Positions 25,094 through 35,028 are shown, counted from the stretch's first letter. The stretch: 55,477 nucleotides of DNA from CAWGCE01 sp964480915 (GCA_964480915.1 CAYZRS010000035.1:1-55477); one strand, 5' to 3'. The notes: generated by a model from the sequence alone, not told the origin. Translations and numbers: made by a program.

Positions 25094-26497
25094 TTACGGC
25101 TTTACACCCAACTGGGATTCGAGCGTCTCAAACAAATCGCTTAGATTGTTGGTCTTCCCCTTTAGCGAAAACGCTTCTGATTCGACGCGAGGCAAGGGCG
25201 CACCACCCGCCTGCTTTAAGATGTTGGCATGCGTGGTGATGTAACGCGAGACGCTACTTCCCGAGATGTACGCCTTGAGTTTTGCCGGATCAACAATCGT
25301 CTCGGCCTGCTTCCTGGCATCCAAGGCGGTCGGGCGAGGCGTGGTCGTAAACAGATACTCATGAAAGTCGGCAAACTGATCTGGTGATAAACGCCACACC
25401 GATAAAGCTAACCGTGCAAGCTCACAGGCATCGGCATGGCGCGGGTCCTCTTTGGTATAGTGCGGGTTGCAGTTCTTATTGAGCGGTACGGGCAAAACCA
25501 AAATGGCCACCTGGTCGCCGTAACGTTCTTGCGCCGCCTTCAGCTGCACGTTCATCTGCTGGCAATGAGGACAGGTATAGTCAAAGAGTTCGAGTAGAAC
25601 GTGCTCCGCGGCAGGAGAACCGATGATCGGCCAGTCGTACGTATTCAATTTGACTTTCGCAAACCGAAAATCGACGTAGCGTTGAAGCTTGGTTGCGGCC
25701 GACAATTCGCCATCTGCCGCTTTCTCATCCGTCGTCTGTTCAGGAGTCGGAGAGAGCGTGGGGCTCGGCATCGTGGCGACCGGATCGCCCGTAAACTCCT
25801 CTGGCACTTCGAACGTACGAGAAGCCGCAGCATCTTCGGACGTGTGTGTCGCCTCGTCGTCCACCATATCGTCGTCGAAGGCACTCATGTCGAACGTCAT
25901 CGAACTGGCTCCCACATTCGCATCGGTCACGGCGAGTTCGGTGGTCACTTCGAACGTTTTGGGCTCTGGACTCGTGTGCTGAACGCATGCCAAAGCGAGC
26001 ACCCCCAAAGCGCTCGGCACAAATAGCCGGCCCAGGCGTTCCGGATGGAGAGGTCGCAACCAAACCAGCATGCCGGCCAACAACAAACCGCATCCGTGCA
26101 CGACGAGACAGTACCAACAGAGCTTTCCCAGGATGAGGACTTGAACACCGGTGAACCATAACGCAGCGGCCGCCGCCGACAGAATGCAGAGGCTGATCAA
26201 ATCCCAAACCGGGCCGCCTTCATGCTTCCCCTTTACGGCAAACAAACAGCCAAGCAAGATCACGTAAACCAGCGCCGCCGGAATGCTCACCGGCACACCC
26301 CAGACCGACGAGTACTTACTCTGCAACACATGGTTGCAATCCATCACCGAGCCGCCCCCGCAGCCGGCAACTTTACCAGCGACCAGAGTCGACCACGCAA
26401 GGAAGATCGCGGTCCCCAACGCGCCGAGCGCGACGATGCGCATCGACCAAACCAGGCCTTGGCCGGATCCGCCATCTTTGGAATTGTGAATCAACAT
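25094..26497 (-). CDS. VKOR-DsbA fusion, disulfide-forming membrane protein
   Basis: 467 residues. Residues 15-155 form a vitamin-K-epoxide-reductase domain of four or five helices with loop cysteines C46 and C54 (GCGGGSVMDC) and the quinone-side CWYC at 127-130. Residues ~180-275 are an acidic Ser/Thr/Glu-rich linker. From about 280 comes a DsbA-like thioredoxin domain with CPHC (C309, C312) in LFDYTCPHCQQMN. The fused thioredoxin oxidises exported proteins and the VKOR half passes the electrons to quinone. ATG at 26497 follows CCGGGGCACAC; a longer frame to 26566 adds only Cys/Gly-rich residues. Convergent with the metzincin gene. Confidence 0.92.
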   Translation of the reverse strand: MLIHNSKDGGSGQGLVWSMRIVALGALGTAIFLAWSTLVAGKVAGCGGGSVMDCNHVLQSKYSSVWGVPVSIPAALVYVILLGCLFAVKGKHEGGPVWDLISLCILSAAAAALWFTGVQVLILGKLCWYCLVVHGCGLLLAGMLVWLRPLHPERLGRLFVPSALGVLALACVQHTSPEPKTFEVTTELAVTDANVGASSMTFDMSAFDDDMVDDEATHTSEDAAASRTFEVPEEFTGDPVATMPSPTLSPTPEQTTDEKAADGELSAATKLQRYVDFRFAKVKLNTYDWPIIGSPAAEHVLLELFDYTCPHCQQMNVQLKAAQERYGDQVAILVLPVPLNKNCNPHYTKEDPRHADACELARLALSVWRLSPDQFADFHEYLFTTTPRPTALDARKQAETIVDPAKLKAYISGSSVSRYITTHANILKQAGGAPLPRVESEAFSLKGKTNNLSDLFETLESQLGVKP

Positions 26498-26732
26498 GTG
26501 TGCCCCGGACTGGTTCGCAGAATCTGGTCTCAGAAGAGCCCCCCCCAATAGGCAGGCGCAACGCACCCGTCAGTTTACAGATAGGGTGATTCTGCGATCA
26601 AACAATTTCGTGCACTCACAATTGATTTTGCATCAAAAATGGCAGTATTTGCACATCGTAGCGGCTGGAGCGCACCGGGAGCGCCTTATTTCTACCGAAA
26701 TGGCGGGCCGAACGAATGCCAGCGCCTGCCTC

Positions 26733-28079
26733 TCAGTTCTTCTTTTCGATCCGATACAGGGCGCGGTCAGTACGTAGGATCAGCGCATTCCCGGTGATGG
26801 CAGGAGACGCCATGAAGCTTCCCTCCAATTCGTTTTTGGCGACTTCCTTGAACTCGTCAGCCGGCTGAAACACCGTGGTCATGCCTTCGCGGCTGAACAC
26901 GTAAACATGACCGTTGGCGTAAATCGGCGACGCCGCATAATTTCCGCCCAATCGTTTTTTCCACTGCATCTCGCCGCTATCGCCATCGACCGATGTCAAC
27001 ACACCACCTTGTTCGGAAACAAAATAGACCGAACCGGCAACCCACAGGGGCGAGGTGATCGTCGGGACTTGCTTGCCAAATTCCCAGAGCAGTTGCGGTG
27101 CGACCGAACGATCTTCCGCATCGAAATCCATCGCTAATAGCCGCGACTTCATGAAACCGGTGCAGATGTACAACTTGCCATCACCGAATACAGGGCAGGG
27201 CGTCGTTGAGAACCCGAGTTCTTGATAAGAGACCTTCCACAGCTCTTCGCCCGTCTGGGGATCGTAGCCGTAGACCCAATCGGCCGCTGCCGAAATGACG
27301 ACCTCTTGCCCGCCGGCTGTCAGAATAATGGGAGTACTGAACGCCTTCTTGAATTCGGGGATCTCATTGAGCTCGCCACTACGAGGCGTCTTCCAAGCGA
27401 ACGAGCCGTCGGACGTATTTAGCGCGGCGATGTACTGCACATCGATCCCATCGCAATTGACGATCAATCGATCGTTCCACAGGATCGGAGAACTGCCGGC
27501 ACCGGTCGAGTGATCGAGATGCAGATCGCGATTCTCCCAGACGATCTCACCGGAATCGGTATCAATGCAGGCCGTTCCGTTCGTCCCGAAGTGACAATAG
27601 ACGTGACCATGGCCAATCACTGGAGTCGGTGAAGCGTACGAATTCATGGTGTGGATGACATCAGGTGCCGGTTCTTCCATCAGTAATCGCTGATGCACGA
27701 TGTCGCCCGATGCTTGATCAACGCAGATCGCGTACATTTTTAGATTGTGAGCCAGCGCGACGGGAAACGGTTTTCCTTTACTGGCCTCCTTAACTTCCTC
27801 TGGGGTCGCCTCTTCGATGGTCGATGTCGTCATCCAGATTTGGTCACCGGAAACGACGGGTGAGGACCAACCGGTCCCTGGTATCTCGGTTTTCCAGACG
27901 ACGTTTTTCTCTTCACTCCATTCCGTCGGCAGTGATGGCGCCCCGCCATGCCCCATCCCGGAGGGGCCCCGAAACTGATTCCACTCGTCGGCGGCGTCGA
28001 CCGCCTGACCAGCGGTTGAAATTGCCAGGAGGAAAATGGCCCAGTAAAAAACGTGAATTCGGGGTGACTTGCCTGTCAT
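26733..28079 (-). CDS. Exported PQQ-type beta-propeller protein
   Basis: 448 residues: signal peptide (FYWAIFLLAISTAGQAVDA), then WNQFRGPSGMGHG and repeated blades of the pattern VWKTEIPGTGWSSPVVSGDQ, ...GEIVWENRDL, ...GEELWKVSYQ, ...GEMQWKKRL. This is the planctomycete 'PQQ-binding-like / outer-membrane assembly BamB-like' propeller class; the true PQQ-binding Trp/Asp/Lys set of dehydrogenases is not evident, so enzymatic activity is unlikely. Probably a periplasmic scaffold. Divergent from the giant surface protein gene. Confidence 0.88.
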   Translation of the reverse strand: MTGKSPRIHVFYWAIFLLAISTAGQAVDAADEWNQFRGPSGMGHGGAPSLPTEWSEEKNVVWKTEIPGTGWSSPVVSGDQIWMTTSTIEEATPEEVKEASKGKPFPVALAHNLKMYAICVDQASGDIVHQRLLMEEPAPDVIHTMNSYASPTPVIGHGHVYCHFGTNGTACIDTDSGEIVWENRDLHLDHSTGAGSSPILWNDRLIVNCDGIDVQYIAALNTSDGSFAWKTPRSGELNEIPEFKKAFSTPIILTAGGQEVVISAAADWVYGYDPQTGEELWKVSYQELGFSTTPCPVFGDGKLYICTGFMKSRLLAMDFDAEDRSVAPQLLWEFGKQVPTITSPLWVAGSVYFVSEQGGVLTSVDGDSGEMQWKKRLGGNYAASPIYANGHVYVFSREGMTTVFQPADEFKEVAKNELEGSFMASPAITGNALILRTDRALYRIEKKN

Positions 28080-28161
28080 AAAACGAGGCTCCTAACCTGA
28101 GGGGGCATACCGACAAGGCGGTATTTCGTGGCATCCAATCGATTTTTCCGTCCTCGAGTAT

Positions 28162-28188
28162 ATATCCGCGACCTCGCCGCGGGGATAT
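28162..28188. promoter_or_regulatory. Inverted repeat between divergent genes
   Basis: ATATCC-GCG ... CGCGG-GGATAT with a two-base bulge, midway between the starts of the PQQ propeller (28079) and the surface protein (28273). It could be an operator acting on both or a leader hairpin. Evidence is position and symmetry only. Confidence 0.3.
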
Positions 28189-28272
28189 GTTACCTTGTTT
28201 ATCTATTTTGAAACTGGACCGACGGATGCCGGAACACCGCGGTGAGAATTGGGAAGCAAAGGAACACCTGAA

Positions 28273-31200
28273 ATGCAGCGCAAATCAGCTCGTAGAAAGC
28301 GAAGGATTCGGGGCAACTCGTTAGAGACACTAGAGACTCGAGTCCTGCTCGCGGCCGATTGGCAAAATCCGATTGACGCCATGGATGTCAACGCCAGTGG
28401 AGATGAGGTCAGCCCCATCGATGCGTTGCTCGTCATCAACGAACTCAACAGCCCCACTGTGAGTGATCCGGCCACGGGCATGCTTCCCGATTTGGAAAAC
28501 GATCCGCCACCATTCGTCGACGTGGACGGCAATGGCATGGTGACGCCGATCGATGCGTTACTTGTGGTCAACACATTGAATACGATGACGACAACGAGCG
28601 GTACCGGTTCGACCGATTTTCAAACCGGAGATTCAGTGATCGTCGGGATGCCGGCGTCGCACCAAGAAGGGGTCGTGCACGATACGCTCGTGAACACCCG
28701 CACGCGTTCGGCTCAAGTCGATTCGGATGTCGGGGCCACGCTTGCTGGCGATTCGGTCATCGTCTGGGCCAGCCAAGGCCAAGACGGTAGCGGTTTTGGG
28801 ATCTTTGGCCAACGGTACGACAACACCGGTTCGAAAGTGGGCGGCGAATTTCAGATTAACGAGACGACGTCAGGAGCTCAAAAGCGTCCCTCGGTCGATA
28901 TGTGGGATGACGGTTCGTTCATTGTGACTTGGGATTCGGTGAAGTTAGACGGTTCGGGATTCGGCATCGCGGCGCGAATGTTCCATGCCGATGGGTCGGC
29001 GGCCACTGGCGAATTCCAAGTCAACAGTTCGACGCGCGGAAGTCAGACCAAGCCGGTCGTTGCCACATCGAGTGACGGCGAGTCGCTCCAAGTTGCTCAC
29101 ATCGCCTGGACGGGCCGTGGCAATAGCGGCGTCTACTGGACGACCATTGGCTTCGGCTCGACCGAAACGAGTGGCGAGTTCATGGCCAACTCGACGACGC
29201 GGGGCAAGCAGACGAATCCGACGATCGCCGCTTCGTCGGCGGGGCTTGTCGCGATTAGCTGGGAAGGCCGAGGCGTCGGTGACAACAACGGAATCTTCAT
29301 GGACGTCTTCGGGCCTGACGGCGAATCGATCTTAGGCGAAACGCTCGTTAATGATTCGTCCAATCGGGTTCAACGTTTTCCTTCTATCTCGATGGCTCCT
29401 CGCGGCACCTTGGGGGGCGACCAGATCGTTGTTGCTTGGAAAACACACGATGGGGAACCGGGCGCAGGCGTGCGAGCACGTCAATACAGCGTGGATCCCG
29501 TCCCCGATTCTGGCGGGTTGTTCGCGGTAACTCCGAGCGACGTGATTCAAGTCAACGAGACAACTTCTGGGCCGCAGAGGACCCCTTCGGTGGCCCACCT
29601 GGATGACAGCACATTCATTGTGAGTTGGTTCGGCCGAGGCGTCGGTGATCGGCGTGGAGTTTTCAGCCGCCAATTCGCCGCAGATGGAACGCCGCTCAGC
29701 GATGAGTCGCTGGTGAATGCCACCACGACGGCGGGACAGATCAGGCCCAACGTGGCCGCAGCGAGTAACGGCTACATCATTACTTGGCAAGGTAACGGAA
29801 ATGCAGACCACCACGGCATCTTCGCCCGCTTTGTGGATACTGAAATCGACGCCCCCTTCCAACTGGACGACATCCTGGACATTACGGTCAACGAAGGCGA
29901 TACCGTCAGCACGATGATCAACGTCATTGATTTGGATGGCACGGAAGACGATGTCGTCTTTTCCTTCGGTAGCTCGGTCCCCGCAGGACTCACGCTCGAC
30001 GCCAACACTGGCCAAATCACTTGGAACACCAGCGAAACTGACGGTGGCCAGACGTTTGTCGTCAACGTGATCGGTACCGACGCGAACGACTTCAGCGATG
30101 ACACAACGTTTGCGATTAACGTAACGGAAGTCAACAGCGCGCCTGTGATCGCTCCTGCCATTGCAGACCAAACCGTTTTTGCTGGGCAAAGCGACACGAT
30201 CGGCGTGACCGCCACTGACCCCGACGGTGATCCGATTGGCTATTCGGCGACGCTGCTTGGTGGTGGCGCACTTCCTGCGTGGATTTCGATCAATGCAACG
30301 ACCGGCACGTTCACGACCAATCCCCAGGTTTCGGATGCCGGCACCATCGACGTCGTCGTGACGGCGACCGATCCGGCGGGACTTTCGGATAGCGATCAAT
30401 TCTCCGTTACCGTCGTCGGTGAGCTCGGCTTTGCCTTCAATGTACCGGCCCAATCGCTTACCCTCGGCGATTCGTTCTCGATCGATCTCGATGATTTCGT
30501 AACGCTCGAAGGCGACACCGATCCGGGCGTCATTTCCTTCGTCATCGACCAATCACCAAGTTGGCTGTCCTTCGATCCGACAACCAACGTGCTCTCGGGC
30601 ACACCGGCAGCCGGCGATGTCGGCTCAACCACCGTCAACGTCACGGCGACCGGTGCGAACACCGGTTCGGCGACGGATGGATTCGTGCTCACCGTCAACG
30701 AGGTCAACTTGGCCCCGCAAGTCTTTGATCAGACGCTCCGCATCAATCCGTCCGCTGCAAACGGCACGGTGATCGGCACCGTGATCGGCAGCGATCCCAA
30801 TGCCGGCGCAACATTGACTTACGCGATTACTGGTGGCAACGACGCTGGCGCTTTTGCCATCGACGCCAACACGGGCGAAATCAGTGTTGCCGACACGACC
30901 GTCCTTTCCAACGGAACGCAAACCGACCTCATGGTGACCGCCACCGATGCGAGCAACGAGATGGGATCGGGGACCGTCACGGTCTTCGTTGACAACGCCG
31001 CCTTCCAGGCTGGATACACGCTCGGGTTCTTTGACCTCGATGGAAACGAGATCACTTCGGTGGCACCGGGCGGTGAGTTTGAATTGCGTCTGTTCTCGGT
31101 CGATCGTCGTACCGGACTCGCAGCCGATGATGGCGGTGTCTTCTCCGCCTTCGCTGATGTCGTCTACGATTCGTCGCTCGTGTCGGTCTCTGGAAATCTA

Positions 31201-31704
31201 GAGATTGCCACGCTGTATGCGTCCGCTTCCTCCGGTACGACCACGACACCGGGCTTGCTGGATGAAGTCGGCGGTGTCGACGGACTGTCGCCGTTCGGAA
31301 CCGACCCGACGGAAGTCGCTCGCATTCAGATGACGGCCGGCGCCACGCCGGGAGTGGCCAATTTCGCGACCGACTTTGCTGACGATGCCGTTCAGCATCC
31401 GACCCTGGTCTTCGGTCTCGGAACCGAAATCCCAAGGAACTTAGTCGATTACGGTTCCGCTTCGCTGACCATCGCCAGCAACACGGCCAGCATCGCGCCG
31501 GTCATGCCAGCGAGTGCGACCACGGCGAGTGAATCGGCGGCCATTCCGCTCGACGGCGCAGCCGTCGCCACAACGCCGGCCCAGGCCCTCCCGTCGACGA
31601 GGGTCTCGACGTTCGAACGGATTTCGATTCGCGCCGACCAGTCGTCGGAGAATGACGAGTCGCTCGTCGATCAACTGTTCGCCGATCTGGGTGCGGAACT
31701 CTAA
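28273..31704 (+). CDS. Large surface protein with dockerin, propeller-like and Ig/cadherin domains
   Basis: 1143 residues. It opens with a basic stretch and LETLETRVLLAADW at about 17-30, the LExRxLLA-type leader common on huge planctomycete extracellular proteins in place of a normal signal peptide. Two dockerin-like loops follow (NPIDAMDVNASGDEVSPIDA, DVDGNGMVTPIDALLVVN). About 120-545 holds repeats of ~60-65 residues around GSGFGIFGQRYDNTG, FQINETTSGAQKRPSV and SFIVTW, probably a propeller. Next come putative-Ig and cadherin-like beta modules (NEGDTVSTMINVIDLDGTED; DPDGDPIGYSATL; ANTGEISVAD). Inferred as a calcium-binding, cell-surface adhesion or matrix protein. ATG at 28273 has AAAGGAACACCTGAA before it. 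Confidence 0.85.
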   Translation: MQRKSARRKRRIRGNSLETLETRVLLAADWQNPIDAMDVNASGDEVSPIDALLVINELNSPTVSDPATGMLPDLENDPPPFVDVDGNGMVTPIDALLVVNTLNTMTTTSGTGSTDFQTGDSVIVGMPASHQEGVVHDTLVNTRTRSAQVDSDVGATLAGDSVIVWASQGQDGSGFGIFGQRYDNTGSKVGGEFQINETTSGAQKRPSVDMWDDGSFIVTWDSVKLDGSGFGIAARMFHADGSAATGEFQVNSSTRGSQTKPVVATSSDGESLQVAHIAWTGRGNSGVYWTTIGFGSTETSGEFMANSTTRGKQTNPTIAASSAGLVAISWEGRGVGDNNGIFMDVFGPDGESILGETLVNDSSNRVQRFPSISMAPRGTLGGDQIVVAWKTHDGEPGAGVRARQYSVDPVPDSGGLFAVTPSDVIQVNETTSGPQRTPSVAHLDDSTFIVSWFGRGVGDRRGVFSRQFAADGTPLSDESLVNATTTAGQIRPNVAAASNGYIITWQGNGNADHHGIFARFVDTEIDAPFQLDDILDITVNEGDTVSTMINVIDLDGTEDDVVFSFGSSVPAGLTLDANTGQITWNTSETDGGQTFVVNVIGTDANDFSDDTTFAINVTEVNSAPVIAPAIADQTVFAGQSDTIGVTATDPDGDPIGYSATLLGGGALPAWISINATTGTFTTNPQVSDAGTIDVVVTATDPAGLSDSDQFSVTVVGELGFAFNVPAQSLTLGDSFSIDLDDFVTLEGDTDPGVISFVIDQSPSWLSFDPTTNVLSGTPAAGDVGSTTVNVTATGANTGSATDGFVLTVNEVNLAPQVFDQTLRINPSAANGTVIGTVIGSDPNAGATLTYAITGGNDAGAFAIDANTGEISVADTTVLSNGTQTDLMVTATDASNEMGSGTVTVFVDNAAFQAGYTLGFFDLDGNEITSVAPGGEFELRLFSVDRRTGLAADDGGVFSAFADVVYDSSLVSVSGNLEIATLYASASSGTTTTPGLLDEVGGVDGLSPFGTDPTEVARIQMTAGATPGVANFATDFADDAVQHPTLVFGLGTEIPRNLVDYGSASLTIASNTASIAPVMPASATTASESAAIPLDGAAVATTPAQALPSTRVSTFERISIRADQSSENDESLVDQLFADLGAEL

Positions 31705-31740
31705 GCTCGACCTTCCCTCGGGTGTGAAACGACCAAATCG

Positions 31741-31772
31741 AACGGTCCGGCAATTTGTCGGGCCGTTTTTTT
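31741..31772 (+). terminator. Terminator of the surface protein gene
   Basis: Nine-bp stem AACGGTCCG / CGGGCCGTT (one G-T pair), loop GCAATTTGT-type, then seven T, 37 bases after the stop codon. Confidence 0.88.
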
Positions 31773-31903
31773 CGTTACACAGGCTCGGACCCCGCCGGTC
31801 GAACGACTTCGACTGCGGTATGTTGCGAATTGGAACTGGAGCCGGTTTCTTCTGTAGCCGGTACGAGGTAACGTGAGGCTGGTATTACGGGTGGAAATTA
31901 AAC

Positions 31904-33160
31904 ATGCGACTGGCACTTTTAGGAATCGACGATGTGGTCTTGCAGCTCGCGGGCGCGCTCGCGGCCGACCCGAGTCCGCGTCATGAGCTCGTTCGCGTCT
32001 ATGGCCATTGCGATGCGGCCGGCCAGGCTGCCGCTCTCGGTATCGAGCAACGTCCCGAAGAGGCATGGGAAGAGTTGCTGCATGAACCTCATTGCGATGG
32101 GGTCATCTTGGGCACGGGCGGGGCAGAGGGGCTCCTTCCCGAACAACTGCGTCATTTAGTGGGCAGTGCGATGCCCTTGATTGTGGTTCATCCGATCGCC
32201 CCCATGTTGCTGGGCTTCGAATTACAAATGATCCGTCAGGACACCGGCGGCGTCGTCTTGCCCTACTTTCCTGGCAGCGACCATCCGATGTGGGACATCG
32301 TCAAATCATGGGTCACCAGCGGCGCCGAATCGCCCATCGGCCTTATCGAGCAATTCGAGTGGGAACGTTCCCTGTCGGATCGCACACGACCGAACGTGGA
32401 AGCGGCCTTCGCCCGCGACGCCTTCCTGCAGCGTAGCATGATGGGACCGATTCATCGGTTGGGCGCAATGCTCTCGGGTCGCGTACCGGCCAATAAGACG
32501 GACGATTGGTCTCACTTGAGCGCCCACATGGACAACGACGCCGGCGTTCTGGCTCGCTGGACCATGCGTCCCTCCGCGGCCGGTGTGAGCCACTTGCGCA
32601 TCGTCGGCAGTACCGGTTCGGCGACAGCGACGTTGGGCGTCGATCCGGCCACCTGGAGTCTCTCACTGAACCGACCGGAAACGTCAGCGGTCGAGTTACC
32701 ATCGTTGCTACCTGCCAGCTCGATCGTTGATCAACTGCAGGCAGCCGTCGACGGGGACACCGCCATCGTCGATCTTGCATTCGAAGACGCGTGCCGAGCC
32801 GTCGAACTGGCCGACACGCTCGAAGCGAGTTGCCGTCGTGGTAAGACGATTAATCTCCATCAGGAAGAACTGACCGAAGAGGGCACATTCAAGAGCATCA
32901 TGGCGGCGGGCGGCTGCCTGGCCATCACGGTGACCTTCTTGATGACCTTACTGATGGTGGCGACCAGTCCCTTCGGTCCGTCGTCCGGCGCTCGTACTGA
33001 CGGGCTCCCGGTCGGCTCGGGCAATGGAACGCATTGGATGTGGAAATTGCTGCTGGCAGGTTTGCTCTTTTTCCTCGCACTGCAGTTCTTGCGGCTGCTG
33101 TTTCCCAAGGCAACGACGACCGAATCGTCAACCGCCGCGCAGGCAGACGAGTCGACCTAA
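31904..33160 (+). CDS. Gfo/Idh/MocA-like protein with two C-terminal membrane helices
   Basis: 418 residues. The first ~310 follow the order of a Gfo/Idh/MocA oxidoreductase (RLALLGIDDVVLQLAGAL, HELVRVYGHCDAAGQAAALG, CDGVILGTGGAEGLL, then a beta-sheet half with VSHLRIVGSTGSATATLGVD and an AVDGDTAIVDLAFEDACRAV end). The nucleotide-binding GxGxxG is not conserved (LGIDDVV), and the catalytic EKP-type lysine region reads VHPIAP, so it is probably not a dehydrogenase. Two membrane helices close the protein (CLAITVTFLMTLLMVATS; LLLAGLLFFLALQFLRLLF). Likely a membrane-tethered pseudoenzyme. ATG follows GGGTGGAAATTAAAC. Confidence 0.75.
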   Translation: MRLALLGIDDVVLQLAGALAADPSPRHELVRVYGHCDAAGQAAALGIEQRPEEAWEELLHEPHCDGVILGTGGAEGLLPEQLRHLVGSAMPLIVVHPIAPMLLGFELQMIRQDTGGVVLPYFPGSDHPMWDIVKSWVTSGAESPIGLIEQFEWERSLSDRTRPNVEAAFARDAFLQRSMMGPIHRLGAMLSGRVPANKTDDWSHLSAHMDNDAGVLARWTMRPSAAGVSHLRIVGSTGSATATLGVDPATWSLSLNRPETSAVELPSLLPASSIVDQLQAAVDGDTAIVDLAFEDACRAVELADTLEASCRRGKTINLHQEELTEEGTFKSIMAAGGCLAITVTFLMTLLMVATSPFGPSSGARTDGLPVGSGNGTHWMWKLLLAGLLFFLALQFLRLLFPKATTTESSTAAQADEST

Positions 33161-33492
33161 CCGGCAGACTCGCGACCAAGCTGAGCGGTTAGGAAACGGT
33201 GCGATCCAGATCTTGGCAGCATCGAATCGCTTCTATCTCCCAGATGCCGTCTGCGTCAAAGTCCGCGCAGATTCCACGGCCCACCTCACTGGGACAAACA
33301 CCCTTCCGGACAGGTGATTGCAACGGTTGTGACGGCAGCCGGACGGGCACTAATCGCATCTTCCACACACGCCGATCATTCCTGCTGTCCCACCAGTCTT
33401 GCCTTGGCACTTTCATTGCTACCACGGCGACCGTTGGGATTACCCACCAAAAACTACCCACCTACACGGTTGCTCCTGACCGTTTTATAAAA
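33161..33492. other. Intergenic, 330 bp
   Basis: No gene recognised. The open frame continuing upstream of the HtrA start has no signal or family-like residues, so I treat this as the HtrA promoter/leader region. Confidence 0.5.
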
Positions 33493-34836
33493 ATGCCAAT
33501 CACCACCTCCCTCTTCACGCGTGTGGCCTTGGTCACCGCCGTTACGATCCTCTTCGTGGCGGTTGCCAGCGATGGCTACGCTTCGCCTCGACGGCGTACC
33601 GCAATCGTTCAAGCCGTCCAGGACGCTCGAGAAGCGATCGTCAACATCCACGGCCCCAAGACCATCACCTCCACCGAGTCCGGCTCTGAAGAGACGCGCC
33701 AAGTGAACGGGATGGGGACCGGCGTCGTCGTCGATCCGCGGGGCTATATCGTCACCAATCACCATGTGATCGAAGGCGTACAGCGCATTCAGGTCACGAT
33801 GTGGGACGGAAAGACTTACGTGGCCCGCCAGGTGGCCCGTGATCCTCGGACCGACCTGGCCGTGATCAAAATCACTCCTCAGAAAAAGCTCTCGCTGATC
33901 CGCATTGGCACTTCCAGCGACTTGATGCCTGGCGAGCCGGTGATCGCGGTCGGCAATGCTTATGGCTATCACAACACAGTCACTCGAGGCATCATCAGCG
34001 CTTTGAATCGTACCGTCGATGTGAATGAGGCTCAAAAGTACTACGAACTGATTCAAACCGATGCCAGCATCAACCCTGGCAACTCGGGAGGCCCGCTGCT
34101 TAACATTGACGGTGAAATGATCGGCATCAACGTCGCCGTCCGCGTCGGAGCCCAAGGCATCGGCTTCGCGATCCCGGTCGACACTGCGATGCAAGTCGCG
34201 GCTCGCTTGATGGGGAACGACGTCGGACGCGGCACGTGGGACGGACTCACCGGTCAAAGTCGCCGCCGCGGAGATGATTGGGAGTATGTCGTTCGTGACG
34301 TTGAACCGGGCTCGCCGTGCGAAAAAGCCGGTTTGAAGCCGGGCGATGTCATCTCGGCCGTCAATGGCGTCTCCATCGAACGGACGCTGGACCTTCATCG
34401 TTCGATCATCGGCCAACGAGCCGGAGAAGCGGTCGCCATCAAAGCCAAACGGAGCAAGGCGACCACCGACATGTCGATCGTCCTTGCAAGCCGCAGCACA
34501 CCCGCCCATACGCGACGCGCTAATGGCGTGGAAGATGACGCCTGGCGAGTCTTAGGGTTGCGATTGGAAGAGGTCGAACGTTCATCCCTGGGCGACATCG
34601 ATGCGGAGTATAACGGCGGCCTCAAGGTCACATCGGTCCGCTCGGAAGGGCTCGCATTCCGCCATGGCATTCGATCGGGCGATGTCCTCGTCGGCATGCA
34701 TATTTGGGAAACGGTCTCGATGCGAGACCTCGATTACATCCTCAACAAGGCGAAACTGGCAGACGATGACATTCGGTTTCTGGTGCTTCGTAACCAAACG
34801 ACGCGTGTCGGAAACCTACCTCTGACGCGACGCTAA
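33493..34836 (+). CDS. HtrA/DegP-type serine protease with two PDZ domains
   Basis: 447 residues. Signal peptide or anchor (VALVTAVTILFVAVASDGYA), trypsin-like domain with catalytic H91 (YIVTNHHVIEG), D121 (DPRTDLAVI) and S198 (NPGNSGGPL), then two PDZ domains starting at about 260 (VVRDVEPGSPCEKAGLKPGD) and about 355 (SVRSEGLAFRHGIRSGD). Envelope protease/chaperone that degrades misfolded exported proteins. Start ATG at 33493 gives the signal peptide; upstream in-frame sequence is not protein-like. Ends with its own terminator. Confidence 0.95.
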   Translation: MPITTSLFTRVALVTAVTILFVAVASDGYASPRRRTAIVQAVQDAREAIVNIHGPKTITSTESGSEETRQVNGMGTGVVVDPRGYIVTNHHVIEGVQRIQVTMWDGKTYVARQVARDPRTDLAVIKITPQKKLSLIRIGTSSDLMPGEPVIAVGNAYGYHNTVTRGIISALNRTVDVNEAQKYYELIQTDASINPGNSGGPLLNIDGEMIGINVAVRVGAQGIGFAIPVDTAMQVAARLMGNDVGRGTWDGLTGQSRRRGDDWEYVVRDVEPGSPCEKAGLKPGDVISAVNGVSIERTLDLHRSIIGQRAGEAVAIKAKRSKATTDMSIVLASRSTPAHTRRANGVEDDAWRVLGLRLEEVERSSLGDIDAEYNGGLKVTSVRSEGLAFRHGIRSGDVLVGMHIWETVSMRDLDYILNKAKLADDDIRFLVLRNQTTRVGNLPLTRR

Positions 34837-34881
34837 ATATCTTCGCCATTTAGCTTCGCAGGCTTTCTGCCAATTGCCACG

Positions 34882-34910
34882 CCCCGCCGAGATACTCGGC
34901 GGGGTTTTTT
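34882..34910 (+). terminator. Terminator of the HtrA gene
   Basis: Perfect 10-bp stem CCCCGCCGAG / CTCGGCGGGG around ATA, followed by six T. Confidence 0.92.
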
Positions 34911-35028
34911 ATTGCGGTTTTCAACAACACTTGGCGGCGGCCGAGAGAACCTCGCCACATTGATCTTTTCACGGAACGGACGGTCCTGGACAATCGACGC
35001 TTGTCGATGGTTCCCTTCGCCAGCCCCA

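Noticed and set aside
26657..26672. 16-base word CGTAGCGGCTGGAGCG shared with 47937-47952
   Set aside because: In 55 kb one shared 16-mer is not rare, both copies are intergenic but their flanks do not match.
29332..30552. 406-residue minus-strand frame inside the surface protein gene
   Set aside because: Antisense of GC-rich repeats, Arg/Asp-rich without motifs.
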